Source of the DNA: Amycolatopsis sp. NBRC 101858
GTDB taxonomy: Bacteria; Actinomycetota; Actinomycetes; Mycobacteriales; Pseudonocardiaceae
Assembly (NCBI RefSeq): GCF_030269325.1
Contig: NZ_BSTD01000003.1
Location: forward strand, 868,001 to 932,000
Direction of reading: 5' to 3'
Length of the DNA stretch: 64,000 bases
Below, piece after piece: positions 34,117 to 43,089 of this stretch. The stretch's first letter is position 1, and the number at the start of each line of letters is the position of its first letter. The notes under the pieces were generated by a model that was not told the DNA's origin, did not search any database, and was given only the letters and a program-made list of their open reading frames with translations. A program made the translations under genes and the position numbers.

Positions 34117-35564
34117 TCGTCGAGGTCCAGCTCGTCCTCACCCGAACCGTCGCGCCGGATCCGGCGGGCTTCCTTGCGCTCGGCCGCACCGACGCGGTCG
34201 TGGTTCTCGAGGCGGACGTCCGTGCCGCGCCCGGACAGGTGCATCGCGACGCTCGGCGTCGACGGCTCCCACTCGAACTGGACGTCGCCGACCGTGACCG
34301 GGCTGCCCGGCCGCGCGCCGAGCTTCGCCAGCTTGTCCTCGACGCCGAGGCGGTTGAGCCGGTCGCCCAGGTAGCCGACGGCCTCGTCGTTGCCGAAGTC
34401 GGTCTGGCGGATCCACCGCTCCGGGCGGACGCCGCGCACGATGAACGCGCCCTCTTCCTCGGGGTCGGCCTCGACGGTGAACCCGCTGTCGTCGACGGCG
34501 AGCGGCCGCAGGACGATCTTCTCCGGCTCCAGCACCGGCTGCATCTCGCGGTACTGCTCGACCACCTTGGCGAGCGCGAAGGTCAGCTCCCGCAGACCCT
34601 TGCGCGACGCCGTGGAAACCTCGAACACCTGCAGGCCGCGGGCTTCGAACTCCGGCCGGACGAACTCGGCGAGCTCGGCGGCCTCCGGGACGTCGATCTT
34701 GTTGAGCACGACCACGCGCGGGCGCTCCTCGAGCTTCCCGCCGAGGCCCGGGGTGTACTTGGCGAGCTCCTCTTCCAGAGCGTCCACATCGGACACCGGG
34801 TCGCGGCCGGGCTCGAGGGTCGCGCAGTCGACGACGTGCACCAGCACCGCGCAGCGCTCGATGTGGCGGAGGAAGTCCAGGCCCAGGCCCTTGCCCTCGG
34901 ACGCCCCGGGGATCAGGCCCGGCACATCGGCCATCGTGAACACCGTCTCGCCGCCGGTGATGACGCCGAGGTTCGGCACCAGTGTGGTGAACGGGTAGTC
35001 GGCGATCTTCGGCTTGGCCGCGGACAGCACCGAGATCAGCGACGACTTGCCGGCGGACGGGAAGCCCAGCAGGCCGACGTCGGCGACCGAACGCAGCTCC
35101 AGCACGAGGTTGCGGGTCTCGCCCGGCTCGCCCAGCAGCGCGAACCCGGGGGCCTTGCGCGCCTTCGACGACAGCGCCGCGTTGCCGAGGCCACCGCGGC
35201 CGCCCTGCGCCGCGACGAACGTGGTGCCCGGGCCGATGAGGTCGGCGACCAGCTCGCCGTCTTCGGTGAAGACGACGGTGCCCGACGGGACCTTCATCAC
35301 CAGGGTCTCCCCCGCCGCGCCCGCGCGGTTACCGCCCTGGCCCATCTTGCCGCTGCCCGCCTTGGCGTGCGGGCGGAAGTGGAAGTCGAGCAGGGTGTGC
35401 ACGTTCGGGTCGACGACCAGCAGGACGTCGCCGCCGTTGCCGCCGTTGCCGCCGTCCGGGCCGCCGAGGGGCTTGAACTTCTCGCGGTGCACCGAGGCGC
35501 AGCCGTTGCCCCCGTCGCCGGCGGTCAGGTGGATGACCGCTCGGTCCACGAACCGGGACGCCAT
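34113..35564 (-). CDS. obg: Obg-family GTPase (CgtA)
   Basis: This 483-residue protein has three domains: the glycine-rich Obg fold (about 1-160, GPDGGNGGNGGDV and GQGGNRAGAAGE), the GTPase domain (LGFPSAGKSSLIS, DVPGLI, VLNKIDVP), and the C-terminal OCT domain of Gram-positive Obg (about 345-425). It acts in 50S maturation and stringent-response signalling. The gene order rplU-rpmA-obg-proB is conserved, but a terminator separates rpmA from obg here. Confidence 0.97.
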   Translation of the reverse strand: MASRFVDRAVIHLTAGDGGNGCASVHREKFKPLGGPDGGNGGNGGDVLLVVDPNVHTLLDFHFRPHAKAGSGKMGQGGNRAGAAGETLVMKVPSGTVVFTEDGELVADLIGPGTTFVAAQGGRGGLGNAALSSKARKAPGFALLGEPGETRNLVLELRSVADVGLLGFPSAGKSSLISVLSAAKPKIADYPFTTLVPNLGVITGGETVFTMADVPGLIPGASEGKGLGLDFLRHIERCAVLVHVVDCATLEPGRDPVSDVDALEEELAKYTPGLGGKLEERPRVVVLNKIDVPEAAELAEFVRPEFEARGLQVFEVSTASRKGLRELTFALAKVVEQYREMQPVLEPEKIVLRPLAVDDSGFTVEADPEEEGAFIVRGVRPERWIRQTDFGNDEAVGYLGDRLNRLGVEDKLAKLGARPGSPVTVGDVQFEWEPSTPSVAMHLSGRGTDVRLENHDRVGAAERKEARRIRRDGSGEDELDLDE

Positions 35565-35608
35565 GACTTGCCTCTATTCACTCGCGAAAAAGAACCCGTA
35601 CAAAACAA

Positions 35609-35647
35609 ACGAGGGGTGGCACCGGATATTCCGGCCCCACCCCTCGT
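35609..35647 (-). terminator. Intrinsic terminator of rplU-rpmA
   Basis: An 11-bp stem (35637-35647 with 35609-35619) encloses a second small CCGG hairpin. On the minus strand it is followed by the T-rich run GTTTGTTTTGT, the clearest U-tract in the window. It lies 26 bp after the rpmA stop and 44 bp upstream of the obg start. Confidence 0.9.
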
Positions 35648-35673
35648 CAGAGGTCTAACTCGAAGCCGTGGAC

Positions 35674-35931
35674 TCAGGCTTCGGACGGCACGATGTTGAC
35701 CGTCTTGCGGCCACGCTTCTCGCCGAACTGGACCGCACCGGTGGCCAGCGCGAACAGCGTGTCGTCGCCGCCACGGCCGACGTTCACGCCGGGGTGGAAC
35801 TTGGTGCCGCGCTGGCGGATCAGGATCTCGCCGGCGTTGACCTGCTGGCCGCCGAAGCGCTTGACGCCGAGGCGCTGCGCGTTCGAATCGCGACCGTTGC
35901 GGGAGCTGGACGCACCCTTCTTGTGAGCCAT
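35674..35931 (-). CDS. rpmA: 50S ribosomal protein L27
   Basis: The 85-residue basic protein begins MAHKKGASSSRNGRDSNAQR and has KRFGGQQVNAGEILIRQRGTKFHPG. Its N-terminus reaches the peptidyl-transferase centre. There is no cleavable N-terminal extension of the firmicute kind. It lies 41 bp after rplU, in the same transcript. Confidence 0.98.
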   Translation of the reverse strand: MAHKKGASSSRNGRDSNAQRLGVKRFGGQQVNAGEILIRQRGTKFHPGVNVGRGGDDTLFALATGAVQFGEKRGRKTVNIVPSEA

Positions 35932-35972
35932 GGCTCAGCCCTCTTTCTGAAAAAGCAGATCCGGAGAAGTTC

Positions 35973-36287
35973 TTACAGGGAGATGGCGGTGACCTCGACG
36001 CGGGTCAGCTTCTGCCGGTGACCCTGACGCTTGTGGTAGCCCGTCTTGTTCTTGAACTTGTGGATCCGGATCTTCGGACCCTTGGTCTGCTCGACGACCT
36101 TGCCGGTGACCGAGACCTTCGCCAGCGCGTCGGCGTCCGTGGTGACATCGCCACCGTCGACGTACAAAACGGCGGGGAGAATGTGCTCGGTGCCCGGCTC
36201 GCCCTCGAGCTTCTCGACCTCGACCACGTCGCCGACGGCAACCTTGTACTGCTTGCCGCCGGTCTTGACGATCGCGTACGCCGACAC
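35973..36287 (-). CDS. rplU: 50S ribosomal protein L21
   Basis: I place the start at GTG 36287, which has AGGAG 7 nt upstream and gives 104 residues, the normal L21 length; an ATG at 36302 would add five residues and overlap that ribosome-binding site. Conserved parts are YAIVKTGGKQYKVAVGD and KTKGPKIRIHKFKNKTGYHKRQGHRQ-like C-terminal basic sequence. L21 binds 23S rRNA. It is the first gene of the rplU-rpmA unit. Confidence 0.97.
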   Translation of the reverse strand: MSAYAIVKTGGKQYKVAVGDVVEVEKLEGEPGTEHILPAVLYVDGGDVTTDADALAKVSVTGKVVEQTKGPKIRIHKFKNKTGYHKRQGHRQKLTRVEVTAISL

Positions 36288-36417
36288 GGAAGTCTCCTGC
36301 ATTACTCGACAATGGGTGGGGGCTTGCGCAACCGGCCCACCTGGTGGAACGGGTGGTCCAGGACTCGCGCAGGCGACCTGCTCTGGTGGCAGGCCGTACT
36401 ACAGGTTACGTGGGGTG

Positions 36418-36439
36418 CCCCGGTGCGTTACCACCGGGG
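36418..36439 (-). terminator. Hairpin downstream of rne
   Basis: An 8-bp stem CCCCGGTG (36418-36425) with CACCGGGG (36432-36439) and a 6-nt loop, 12 bp beyond the rne stop on the minus strand. No U-tract is present. The remaining gap to rplU (36288-36417) must contain the rplU promoter and leader. Confidence 0.6.
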
Positions 36440-36451
36440 TCCCCTAGTCGT

Positions 36452-39388
36452 TCACTGGCTCTGGTCGGACGCGTGCACCGGCGGACCCGCCGGACGCGAC
36501 GCGGCCCGGCGCGACCGGCGCCGGGTGGGACGCGTGGCCGGTTCGGGCACGCTGACGTCGGGCTCCGAAGACTCCACAGGCTCCACAGCCGCCGCAACCG
36601 GCTCTTCCGCCGGCTCCGGCGCCGAGGTCCGCTCGACCGCCGGCTCCTCCTGCGGCACCGGGGTCTCGTCCGCCTCGGTGGTCACCGGGACGTCCGCGAC
36701 CTCGGTGGCCGGCTCCGTGACGGCCTCCTGACGCGTCTCTTCGGCAGCCTCGGCGGCCTCGGCCGTGTCGGTCACCTCCGGGACGTGCCCGTTGCCGTTC
36801 AGCACGCCGTGGTCGTGGTCCTTGGCCACCTTCGAGGCGTTGGCCATGGCCGCCACCGCCGAGGCGACCGACGCGCGCTGCTCCGGCGGCGGGACCGCGT
36901 GGACCTCGGCCTTGGCGGCCTCGGCCTGCTCCTTGGCGGCCTCTTCGCCCTTGCCGCGGCCCCGCGACCGGCGGGAGCTCTTCTCCCCGCCGCCGCCGTT
37001 GCCGCCGCCGTTCCCGCCGCCATTGCCGTTGCCGCCGTGGGAGTGCGCGCCGCCGCCCGTGCGCTGCACCTCGGTCGAGACGAGCACGCCCCGGCCCTTA
37101 CAGTGCTCGCACGGCGTCGAGAACGCCTCCAGCAGGCCCGTGCCGATCTTCTTGCGGGTCATCTGCACCAGGCCGAGCGAGGTGACCTCGGCGACCTGGT
37201 GGCGCGTGCGGTCGCGGCCGAGGCACTCGGTCAGGCGGCGCAGCACCAGCTCGCGGTTGGACTCGAGCACCATGTCGATGAAGTCGATCACGATGATGCC
37301 GCCGATGTCCCGCAGCCGGAGCTGGCGGACGATCTCCTCCGCCGACTCCAGGTTGTTGCGGGTCACCGTCTCCTCGAGGTTGCCACCCGAACCGGTGAAC
37401 TTGCCGGTGTTGACGTCGATGACCGTCATCGCCTCGGTGCGGTCGATGACCAGGTAACCGCCCGACGGCAGCCAGACCTTGCGGTCGAGCGCCTTGGTGA
37501 TCTGCTCGTCGATCCGGTGGTCGGAGAACGCGTCGCCGGTGCCGGTGTAGCGCTTGAGGCGCTCGGTGAGCTCCGGCGCGACGTGGCTGACGTAGCCGTT
37601 GATGGTCTCCCACGAGCGGTTGCCCTGGATCTCCAGCTTGGCGAAGTCCTCGGTGAAGAGGTCACGCACGACCTTGACCAGCAGGTCGGGCTCCTCGTAG
37701 AGCATGGTCGGCGCGCCGCCCTTCTTGCCGGAACCGGCGGCGGCCTTCTCCTTGATGACGTCCCACTGCGCCTTCAGGCGGTCGACGTCGCGGCCCAGCT
37801 CCTCCTCGCCGATGCCCTCGGAGGCGGTGCGGATGATGACGCCCGCGTCCTCCGGGACGATCCGCTTGAGGATGTCCTTGAGCCGGCGGCGCTCGTTCTC
37901 CGGCAGCTTGCGGGAGATGCCGGTGGCACCGCCCGCGGGGACGTACACCAGGAAGCGGCCGGGCAGCGAGATCTGCGTGGTCAGCCGGGCGCCCTTGTGC
38001 CCGACCGGGTCCTTGGTGACCTGGACCAGCACGGAGTCGCCGGTGGAGAGCGCCTGCTCGATCTTGCGGGCCTTGCCCTCGAGACCGGCGGCGTCCCAGT
38101 CGACCTCGCCGGCGTAGAGCACGGCGTTGCGGCCGCGGCCGATGTCGATGAACGCGGCTTCCATGCTCGGCAGCACGTTCTGGACGCGGCCGAGGTAGAC
38201 GTTGCCGACGATCGAGCCGGAGCCCGACTGCGTCACGAAGTGCTCGACCAGCACGCCGTCCTCGAGGACGCCGATCTGCGTCGAATCGCCCTTCTCGGCG
38301 ACGACCATCGTGCGCTCGACCGACTCCCGGCGGGCCAGGAACTCGGCCTCGGACAGGATCGGGGCACGGCGGCGGCCCGCCTCGCGGCCGTCACGGCGGC
38401 GCTGGCGCTTGGCTTCCAGCCGCGTCGAGCCGCGGACGCTGCGCACCTCGTCGCGCGCCGGGCGTTCGCGCTCGGCCTGCTCGGCCTTGGCCTGGCGGAC
38501 GTGGGTGACGGTGTTGGGCGGGTCGTCGGTGGTCTCGGCGTCGTCGCCGTCCGAGCCCTTGCGGCGACGACGGCGGCGACGGCGCCTGCTGCCGCCCTCG
38601 CCCTCGTCGCTGTCGCTGTCGTTGTCCGAGTCCGAAGACGACTCGGCGGTCTCTTCGCTCTCCTCGGTGTCCGCTTCGGCCTTTTCGTCCCCGTTGCGGC
38701 CCTTGCGGCGCGGCTCCTCGGGCTTCTCGTCCTCGTTGTCGCCGGCCTCGTCACTGCCGTCGGCGCCCTTGCCGCGGCCACGGCCGCGACGGCCCCGGCG
38801 GCGACGGCGGCGGCTGCCGGCGTCGTCACCGTCGTCGTCGGTGTCGAGGGCCGAGGTGGTGTCTTCGGTCTCGTCCTCGGCGGCCTCGGGCTCGGGCCGC
38901 GGTTCGGGCCGCGACTGCGGCCGGGCTTCCGGCTCCGCGAACGGGTCGGCCGGCTTGCGGGCCGGCTTGGCGGTGGGCTCCGGCGGCAGGAAGACCGGCG
39001 ACGGCGCGGCGAACACCGGCAGGTGCGCGCGGGTCTTCTGCCGCGGACGCGGCTTCTCGGCCTCGGCGACCGGCACCTCGGGCACCGCGGGGCGGGCCTG
39101 CTCCACCGGCGCCGGGGCCGGGGCCTGCTCGACGGGTGCTTCACCGGCGTCGGCCGGCTCGAAGGTCTCGGCGACCTTGAGCGCGACGTCCCTGGTCACG
39201 CTCGACTGCGCGCTGCGCACGCTTTCGCCCAGCTCGGCGAGCTTGGCGAGGACGTCCCGGCTGTTCTTCTCCAGCAGCTTGGCCAGCGCGTGCACCCGGA
39301 TCCGGGCAGGCAGGTCGGCCAGTGGACCGCTCGCGGGTGCGGCGGGATTCCCGCCGGTCTGCTCGGCGGGTGTTTCCGCGTTCGACAT
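36452..39388 (-). CDS. rne: Ribonuclease E/G
   Basis: ATG 39388 with GGAGGAG gives 978 residues. The actinobacterial layout is: a short helical N-region, a long disordered acidic and Arg-rich region (about 80-350) with many RRRRR and EDD runs, an S1 RNA-binding domain (about 390-470, SGSGSIVGNVYLGRVQNVLPSMEAAF), the 5'-sensor/RNase H fold, then the catalytic DNase I-like domain with DRTEAMTVIDVNTGKFTG and GGIIVIDFIDM (metal-binding Asp residues), the zinc-link TPCEHCKGRG, and a disordered C-terminal tail. It is the main mRNA-decay and rRNA-processing endonuclease. Neighbours rplU, rpmA and ndk match mycobacteria. Confidence 0.95.
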   Translation of the reverse strand: MSNAETPAEQTGGNPAAPASGPLADLPARIRVHALAKLLEKNSRDVLAKLAELGESVRSAQSSVTRDVALKVAETFEPADAGEAPVEQAPAPAPVEQARPAVPEVPVAEAEKPRPRQKTRAHLPVFAAPSPVFLPPEPTAKPARKPADPFAEPEARPQSRPEPRPEPEAAEDETEDTTSALDTDDDGDDAGSRRRRRRGRRGRGRGKGADGSDEAGDNEDEKPEEPRRKGRNGDEKAEADTEESEETAESSSDSDNDSDSDEGEGGSRRRRRRRRRKGSDGDDAETTDDPPNTVTHVRQAKAEQAERERPARDEVRSVRGSTRLEAKRQRRRDGREAGRRRAPILSEAEFLARRESVERTMVVAEKGDSTQIGVLEDGVLVEHFVTQSGSGSIVGNVYLGRVQNVLPSMEAAFIDIGRGRNAVLYAGEVDWDAAGLEGKARKIEQALSTGDSVLVQVTKDPVGHKGARLTTQISLPGRFLVYVPAGGATGISRKLPENERRRLKDILKRIVPEDAGVIIRTASEGIGEEELGRDVDRLKAQWDVIKEKAAAGSGKKGGAPTMLYEEPDLLVKVVRDLFTEDFAKLEIQGNRSWETINGYVSHVAPELTERLKRYTGTGDAFSDHRIDEQITKALDRKVWLPSGGYLVIDRTEAMTVIDVNTGKFTGSGGNLEETVTRNNLESAEEIVRQLRLRDIGGIIVIDFIDMVLESNRELVLRRLTECLGRDRTRHQVAEVTSLGLVQMTRKKIGTGLLEAFSTPCEHCKGRGVLVSTEVQRTGGGAHSHGGNGNGGGNGGGNGGGGEKSSRRSRGRGKGEEAAKEQAEAAKAEVHAVPPPEQRASVASAVAAMANASKVAKDHDHGVLNGNGHVPEVTDTAEAAEAAEETRQEAVTEPATEVADVPVTTEADETPVPQEEPAVERTSAPEPAEEPVAAAVEPVESSEPDVSVPEPATRPTRRRSRRAASRPAGPPVHASDQSQ

Positions 39389-39922
39389 ATGTCTCCTCCG
39401 CCCCCGGGCGCGTCTGCCGATGCTCACCGGCAGGGACGCGGCCGCGCAGGGGCCCCTTTCTGTTCGTTCCGCCGTGGTGGTCACCAGCGACGGGAATCCT
39501 GGCCCGACGACCGGGCGCCGCACCACCGCCTCGATGGCGCAACCCGGTCAAAGGTCTGCTCGGCGGCGTGCGTTGGGACTCGCGGCACCCGGGCCGCCCG
39601 CCACGTCGTCCAGCCGCCCGGCGCGCGGGCGGCGACGCGCGTCGCGGGAGTTCGCGCACATCACCGGGCCTCAACGCCGCAGGCAGCACCTCTCACGTGC
39701 GCCCCGCGGCCCAGTGGCCACCCCGAGTATCCCACACCGGGTGACTGCTCCGTCGTACTCGGTACCTCCGCCCACGCCGCCGGGCGCGCCGCGGCCCCCA
39801 CCGGCCGGGGGAACTTGGCCGTAGCGCTTGTCCGCCGGGCACGGGGTGGCTACCGTGCGGCTCGGGGTGACCGGGATCTCGCGCGCCGGCACCCGCGGTT
39901 CCTGCATCCGGTGGGAGGTCCG
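39389..39922. promoter_or_regulatory. 534-bp divergent region: rne leader and subtilase promoter
   Basis: There is no credible gene here. The region holds the rne ribosome-binding site at its left end and that of the subtilase (GGGAGG, 39913-39918) at its right end. Several GC-rich hairpins can form, for example CCGCCCG/CGGGCGG near 39617-39635. Long rne leaders that feed back on RNase E amount are known in mycobacteria and enterobacteria, so most of this is likely an untranslated rne leader. Confidence 0.5.
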
Positions 39923-41356
39923 GTGTCCCTGCTGGCGCGGCCCCTGCGGGCGGCCGTGTGCACCGTACTGGTGCTTTCGGGATGCGTCACCGCCGGTCCG
40001 GCGGCGGCCGACGAGCCGTCCTGCGGCCACGGCCGGAACCTGCGTTACGTCGTCACCTTCGACCGCGGCACGCCCGAGTCCACCGCTCGCGCGCAGGTCA
40101 CCGGTGCGTGCGGGGCCACTACCGTCTACTACCCGCAGATCGCCGTCGCCGTCGCCACCTCGGGCGATCCTTCGTTCGGCACGCGGGTCGGGCTCGACCG
40201 GGCGTTCAGCGCCCAGGCCGAGCGGCTGGCCGCGCAGCGCGCCACCGAGGTCAAGCCGCAGCCGGCGCGGGCGACCCTGCCCGTCACCGACCCGGCTCGC
40301 GTCCCCACCGCGGACCTGAGCGACCGGCAGTGGGACATGCGGATGATCAACGCGGGTCACGCGCCGGGCGTGTCCGATGTTTCGACCGGCAGCCGGGACG
40401 TCGTCGTCGGCGTCCTCGACTCGGGGATCGACCCGGACCACCCCGATCTCAGCGGCGCCCTGGACCGTGACGACTCCGCAGGCTGCCTGACCGGCGCCCC
40501 CGACCGGTCGCCGTCGGCCTGGGCGCCGACGACGTCGGTACACGGCACGCACGTGGCCGGGATCATCGCGGCGGCCGACGACGGCCACGGCGTGACGGGT
40601 GTGGCGCCCGGGGTCAGGGTGGCGTCGGTGAAGGTGATCGACGACCGCGGCTACGCCGACCCAGAGGCCGCGGTGTGCGGGCTGATGTGGGCGGCGTCCC
40701 GGCACATGCGGCTGACGAACAGCAGCTTCTTCGTGAACCCGTGGACGCTGTCGTGCATCCGCGGCGACGACCGCGGGGTGGTGCACGAGGCACTGGCGCG
40801 CGCGGTGGAGTACAGCACGTCGGCGGGCACGCTGAACGTCGCGGCGGCGACCAACGAGGCCGTCGACCTGACGCCGTCGGCGCGGTCCGGCTCACCCGGG
40901 GCGGGTTCGGGGTGCGAAGCGCTGCCGGCCGCGCTGCGGGACGTCGTCGCGGTGTCGGCCGTCGGCTCGGACCGGGTGAAGGCGGGCTACAGCTCGTACG
41001 GGCTGGGCGTGATCGACGTCACCGCGCCCGGCGGGGAGGCCGGCGAGTGCGTGCTTTCGACGGTGCCGGGCGGGTACGCGCCGCTGTGCGGGACGTCGAT
41101 GGCCGCGCCGCACGTCACCGGGGTGCTGGCGCTGCTGGCGTCCGTGCACCCGGACGCCGGGCCGCGGCAGCTGCGGCGGACGCTGGACAACCAGGCGATG
41201 CCGATGCCGTGCCCGGCCGACTACGACCTCACCGGCGACGGCACCCAGGACGCCTACTGCGCGGGGTACGAGGGGTTCAACGGCTTCTACGGGCACGGGA
41301 TGGTGGACGCGCTGGCCGCCGTCGCACCCCGGGGACGGCCCGACCCGGCCCGCTGA
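39923..41356 (+). CDS. Secreted S8 (subtilisin-like) serine protease
   Basis: From GTG 39923 the protein has 477 residues. The signal region contains LVLSGC at about residues 16-21, a lipobox match, so it may be a lipoprotein; cleavage at PAAA-DE is the alternative. An I9-like propeptide follows (LRYVVTFDRGTPEST). The catalytic triad is Asp in VVVGVLDSGIDPDHPD, His in VHGTHVAGIIAA and Ser in LCGTSMAAPHVTG. Six or more cysteines suggest disulphides. Its role is probably degradation of extracellular proteins. Confidence 0.93.
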   Translation: MSLLARPLRAAVCTVLVLSGCVTAGPAAADEPSCGHGRNLRYVVTFDRGTPESTARAQVTGACGATTVYYPQIAVAVATSGDPSFGTRVGLDRAFSAQAERLAAQRATEVKPQPARATLPVTDPARVPTADLSDRQWDMRMINAGHAPGVSDVSTGSRDVVVGVLDSGIDPDHPDLSGALDRDDSAGCLTGAPDRSPSAWAPTTSVHGTHVAGIIAAADDGHGVTGVAPGVRVASVKVIDDRGYADPEAAVCGLMWAASRHMRLTNSSFFVNPWTLSCIRGDDRGVVHEALARAVEYSTSAGTLNVAAATNEAVDLTPSARSGSPGAGSGCEALPAALRDVVAVSAVGSDRVKAGYSSYGLGVIDVTAPGGEAGECVLSTVPGGYAPLCGTSMAAPHVTGVLALLASVHPDAGPRQLRRTLDNQAMPMPCPADYDLTGDGTQDAYCAGYEGFNGFYGHGMVDALAAVAPRGRPDPAR

Positions 41357-41362
41357 GCCTGA

Positions 41363-41383
41363 CCGGCTCGTGTGCGGAGCCGG
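41363..41383 (+). terminator. Hairpin after subtilase gene
   Basis: A 7-bp stem CCGGCTC (41363-41369) with GAGCCGG (41377-41383), 6 bp after the stop codon. It abuts the repeat array that follows. Confidence 0.55.
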
Positions 41384-41443
41384 AACTCGCGTGATCGGGC
41401 GGGCATCTCGCGTGCCTGAAGGGGCATCTCGCGTACCTGGAGG
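41381..41443. repeat. Array of 21-bp intergenic repeats, locus 2
   Basis: Three contiguous 21-bp units: 41381-41401, 41402-41422 and 41423-41443. The second and third start GGCATCTCGCGT and differ at two positions; the first shares CTCGCGTGAT. The units match locus 1 (32902-32998) in length, in the GGCATC(A/T)CG core and in GAAGG/GGAGG ends. The array lies between the convergent subtilase and ABC permease genes. Confidence 0.8.
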
Positions 41444-41452
41444 GTCGGGTCG

Positions 41453-42283
41453 TCAGGTCAGGAGGAGTTTGGCGATCCGGCGGGTCGAGGCCCACAGGCC
41501 CACCGCGCCCAGGGCCAGCAGGTAGGCCAGGTTGATCAGCATGCTGCCGGACAGCAGGCCCGTCGCGAGGCCGCGCATCAGCTCGATCGCGTGGTAGAGC
41601 GGGAGGCAGCGGACCACCCACTGCAGCGGCTCCGGGTACACCGACAGCGGGAAGAACGTCGTCGCGAACAGGAACATCGGCATCAGGACGAGCGCGATGT
41701 AGTCGAACTGGGCCGTCGATTTCAGGAACGTCACCAGGGCCATGCCGATCGCCGAGAACGCCAGCCCCACCAGCAGCGCCGCCGGGACCATCAGCAGCGC
41801 CCACCACGACGCCAGCAGCCCCATCGCCGCCGCGATCGCGAGGAACGCCACCGCGTAGATGCCGCCGCGGGTCATCGCCCAGCCGATCTCGCCGATCGCC
41901 ACGTCCAGCGGGCCGATCGGCGTCGCCAGCATCGCGTCGTACAGCTTCGCGTAGCGCAGCTTGAAGAACATGTTGTACGTCGACTCGAAGATCGCGCCGT
42001 TCATCGCCGACGTCGCGAGCAGCGCCGGCGCCACGAACGCGACGTAGCCCATCGGACGGCCGTCCGGGCCCGTCACCTCGGTGACCAGCTTGCCGAACCC
42101 CAGCTGGAAGGCCAGCAGGTAGAGGAACGGCTCGGCCGCGCCGGAGACGAAGATCGCCCAGCTGCTGCGGCTCACGCGCACCGACCGCTCGACGAGCATG
42201 CGGGCGCGGCCCGCGTACAGCCCGGGCGGCAGGATCCGCAGCAGCAGACCGGCCCGCGCCGGGGGAGCTTGGACGCTCACCAT
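41453..42283 (-). CDS. ABC-2 type exporter permease (second permease)
   Basis: The protein has 276 residues and six membrane helices in the ABC2 permease pattern, with FVAPALLATSAMNGAIFESTYNMFFKLRYAKLYDAMLATPIGPLDVAIGEIGW (about 85-140, a DrrB/NodJ-type segment) and the conserved FPLSVYPEPLQWVVRCLPLYHAIELMRGL near the C-terminus. ATG 42283 shares its A with the TGA of the upstream permease (TGATG), indicating coupled translation. Together with the next two genes it forms an exporter of the DrrAB or NodIJ class. Confidence 0.9.
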   Translation of the reverse strand: MVSVQAPPARAGLLLRILPPGLYAGRARMLVERSVRVSRSSWAIFVSGAAEPFLYLLAFQLGFGKLVTEVTGPDGRPMGYVAFVAPALLATSAMNGAIFESTYNMFFKLRYAKLYDAMLATPIGPLDVAIGEIGWAMTRGGIYAVAFLAIAAAMGLLASWWALLMVPAALLVGLAFSAIGMALVTFLKSTAQFDYIALVLMPMFLFATTFFPLSVYPEPLQWVVRCLPLYHAIELMRGLATGLLSGSMLINLAYLLALGAVGLWASTRRIAKLLLT

Positions 42284-43089
42284 CACTCCATCAGCCTCCG
42301 GTAGAAGGCCCGGTGCGCGACCGCCCACCCGGCCGCGAACAACGCCGCGAGCACCGCGAAGTGGCCGAGCATCGCCCAGCCGCCGACTCCCCCGACGCTC
42401 ACGCCGCGGGCCAGCTGCGAGCCGTGCCACAGCGGGGAAAGCCAGGCCAGCCAGCGGATCGCGCCCGGCAGCTGCGAGATCGGGAAGAACGTGCCGGAGA
42501 ACAACGTCATCGGCATGACGACGAAGCGGAAGATCAGCCCGAAGCGCTGGCCTTCGTCGAACGTCCGCGCCGCGAGCGCGGTGACCGGCGTGGCGCAGGC
42601 GAGCCCGGTGACCGTGCCCACGAGGATCACCAGCAGCACGCCGGGCCCGGTCCAGGCGCCGAAGAACAGCGCGACGAACGCGTAGATCGCGCCGGCGAGC
42701 GTCAGCCGCAGCGCGGTCCAGATCAGGTGGCCGCCGAGCACCTGCCCCGGCGACACCGGGGTGGCGGTGACCGCCAGGTAGTCCTTCTGCCACTTGAACC
42801 CGGAGAGCACGGGGTAGCTCGAGTCGCCGACGGCCTGCTGCGCGGCACCGGCGGCGAGCAGCGCCGGCGCGATGTACTGCAGGTAGGACAGGCCGCCGGT
42901 GACCGCGCCCGGGCGGACCTGCGACCCGAAGCCCAGGCCCATCGCGGCCAGGAACAGCACCGGCTGGAGGCCGGTGGAGTACAAAGTGGACAGCCAGTGG
43001 CGCCGGTACCAGGTCCAGTACCCCTCGACGCGCAGCCAGGCGCCGTGCCAGCTGCCGACGACACGGCCGGTGGATTCGACGGTGGTCAT
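42283..43089 (-). CDS. ABC-2 type exporter permease (first permease)
   Basis: This 268-residue permease has six predicted helices, APALLAAGAAQQAVGDSSYPVLSGFKWQKDYLAVTATPVSPGQVLGG in the coupling-helix region, and FSGTFFPISQLPGAIRWLAWLSPLWHGSQLARG near the C-terminus. It is similar in layout to, but distinct from, its downstream partner, so the exporter is probably a heterodimer. ATG 43089 overlaps the ATPase stop as TGATG. Confidence 0.9.
   Translation of the reverse strand: MTTVESTGRVVGSWHGAWLRVEGYWTWYRRHWLSTLYSTGLQPVLFLAAMGLGFGSQVRPGAVTGGLSYLQYIAPALLAAGAAQQAVGDSSYPVLSGFKWQKDYLAVTATPVSPGQVLGGHLIWTALRLTLAGAIYAFVALFFGAWTGPGVLLVILVGTVTGLACATPVTALAARTFDEGQRFGLIFRFVVMPMTLFSGTFFPISQLPGAIRWLAWLSPLWHGSQLARGVSVGGVGGWAMLGHFAVLAALFAAGWAVAHRAFYRRLME

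Noticed and set aside
36344..39922. A long plus-strand frame running into the subtilase gene
   Set aside because: The part before 39923 is antisense to rne and rplU. The subtilase starts at GTG 39923 with its own ribosome-binding site and signal peptide.
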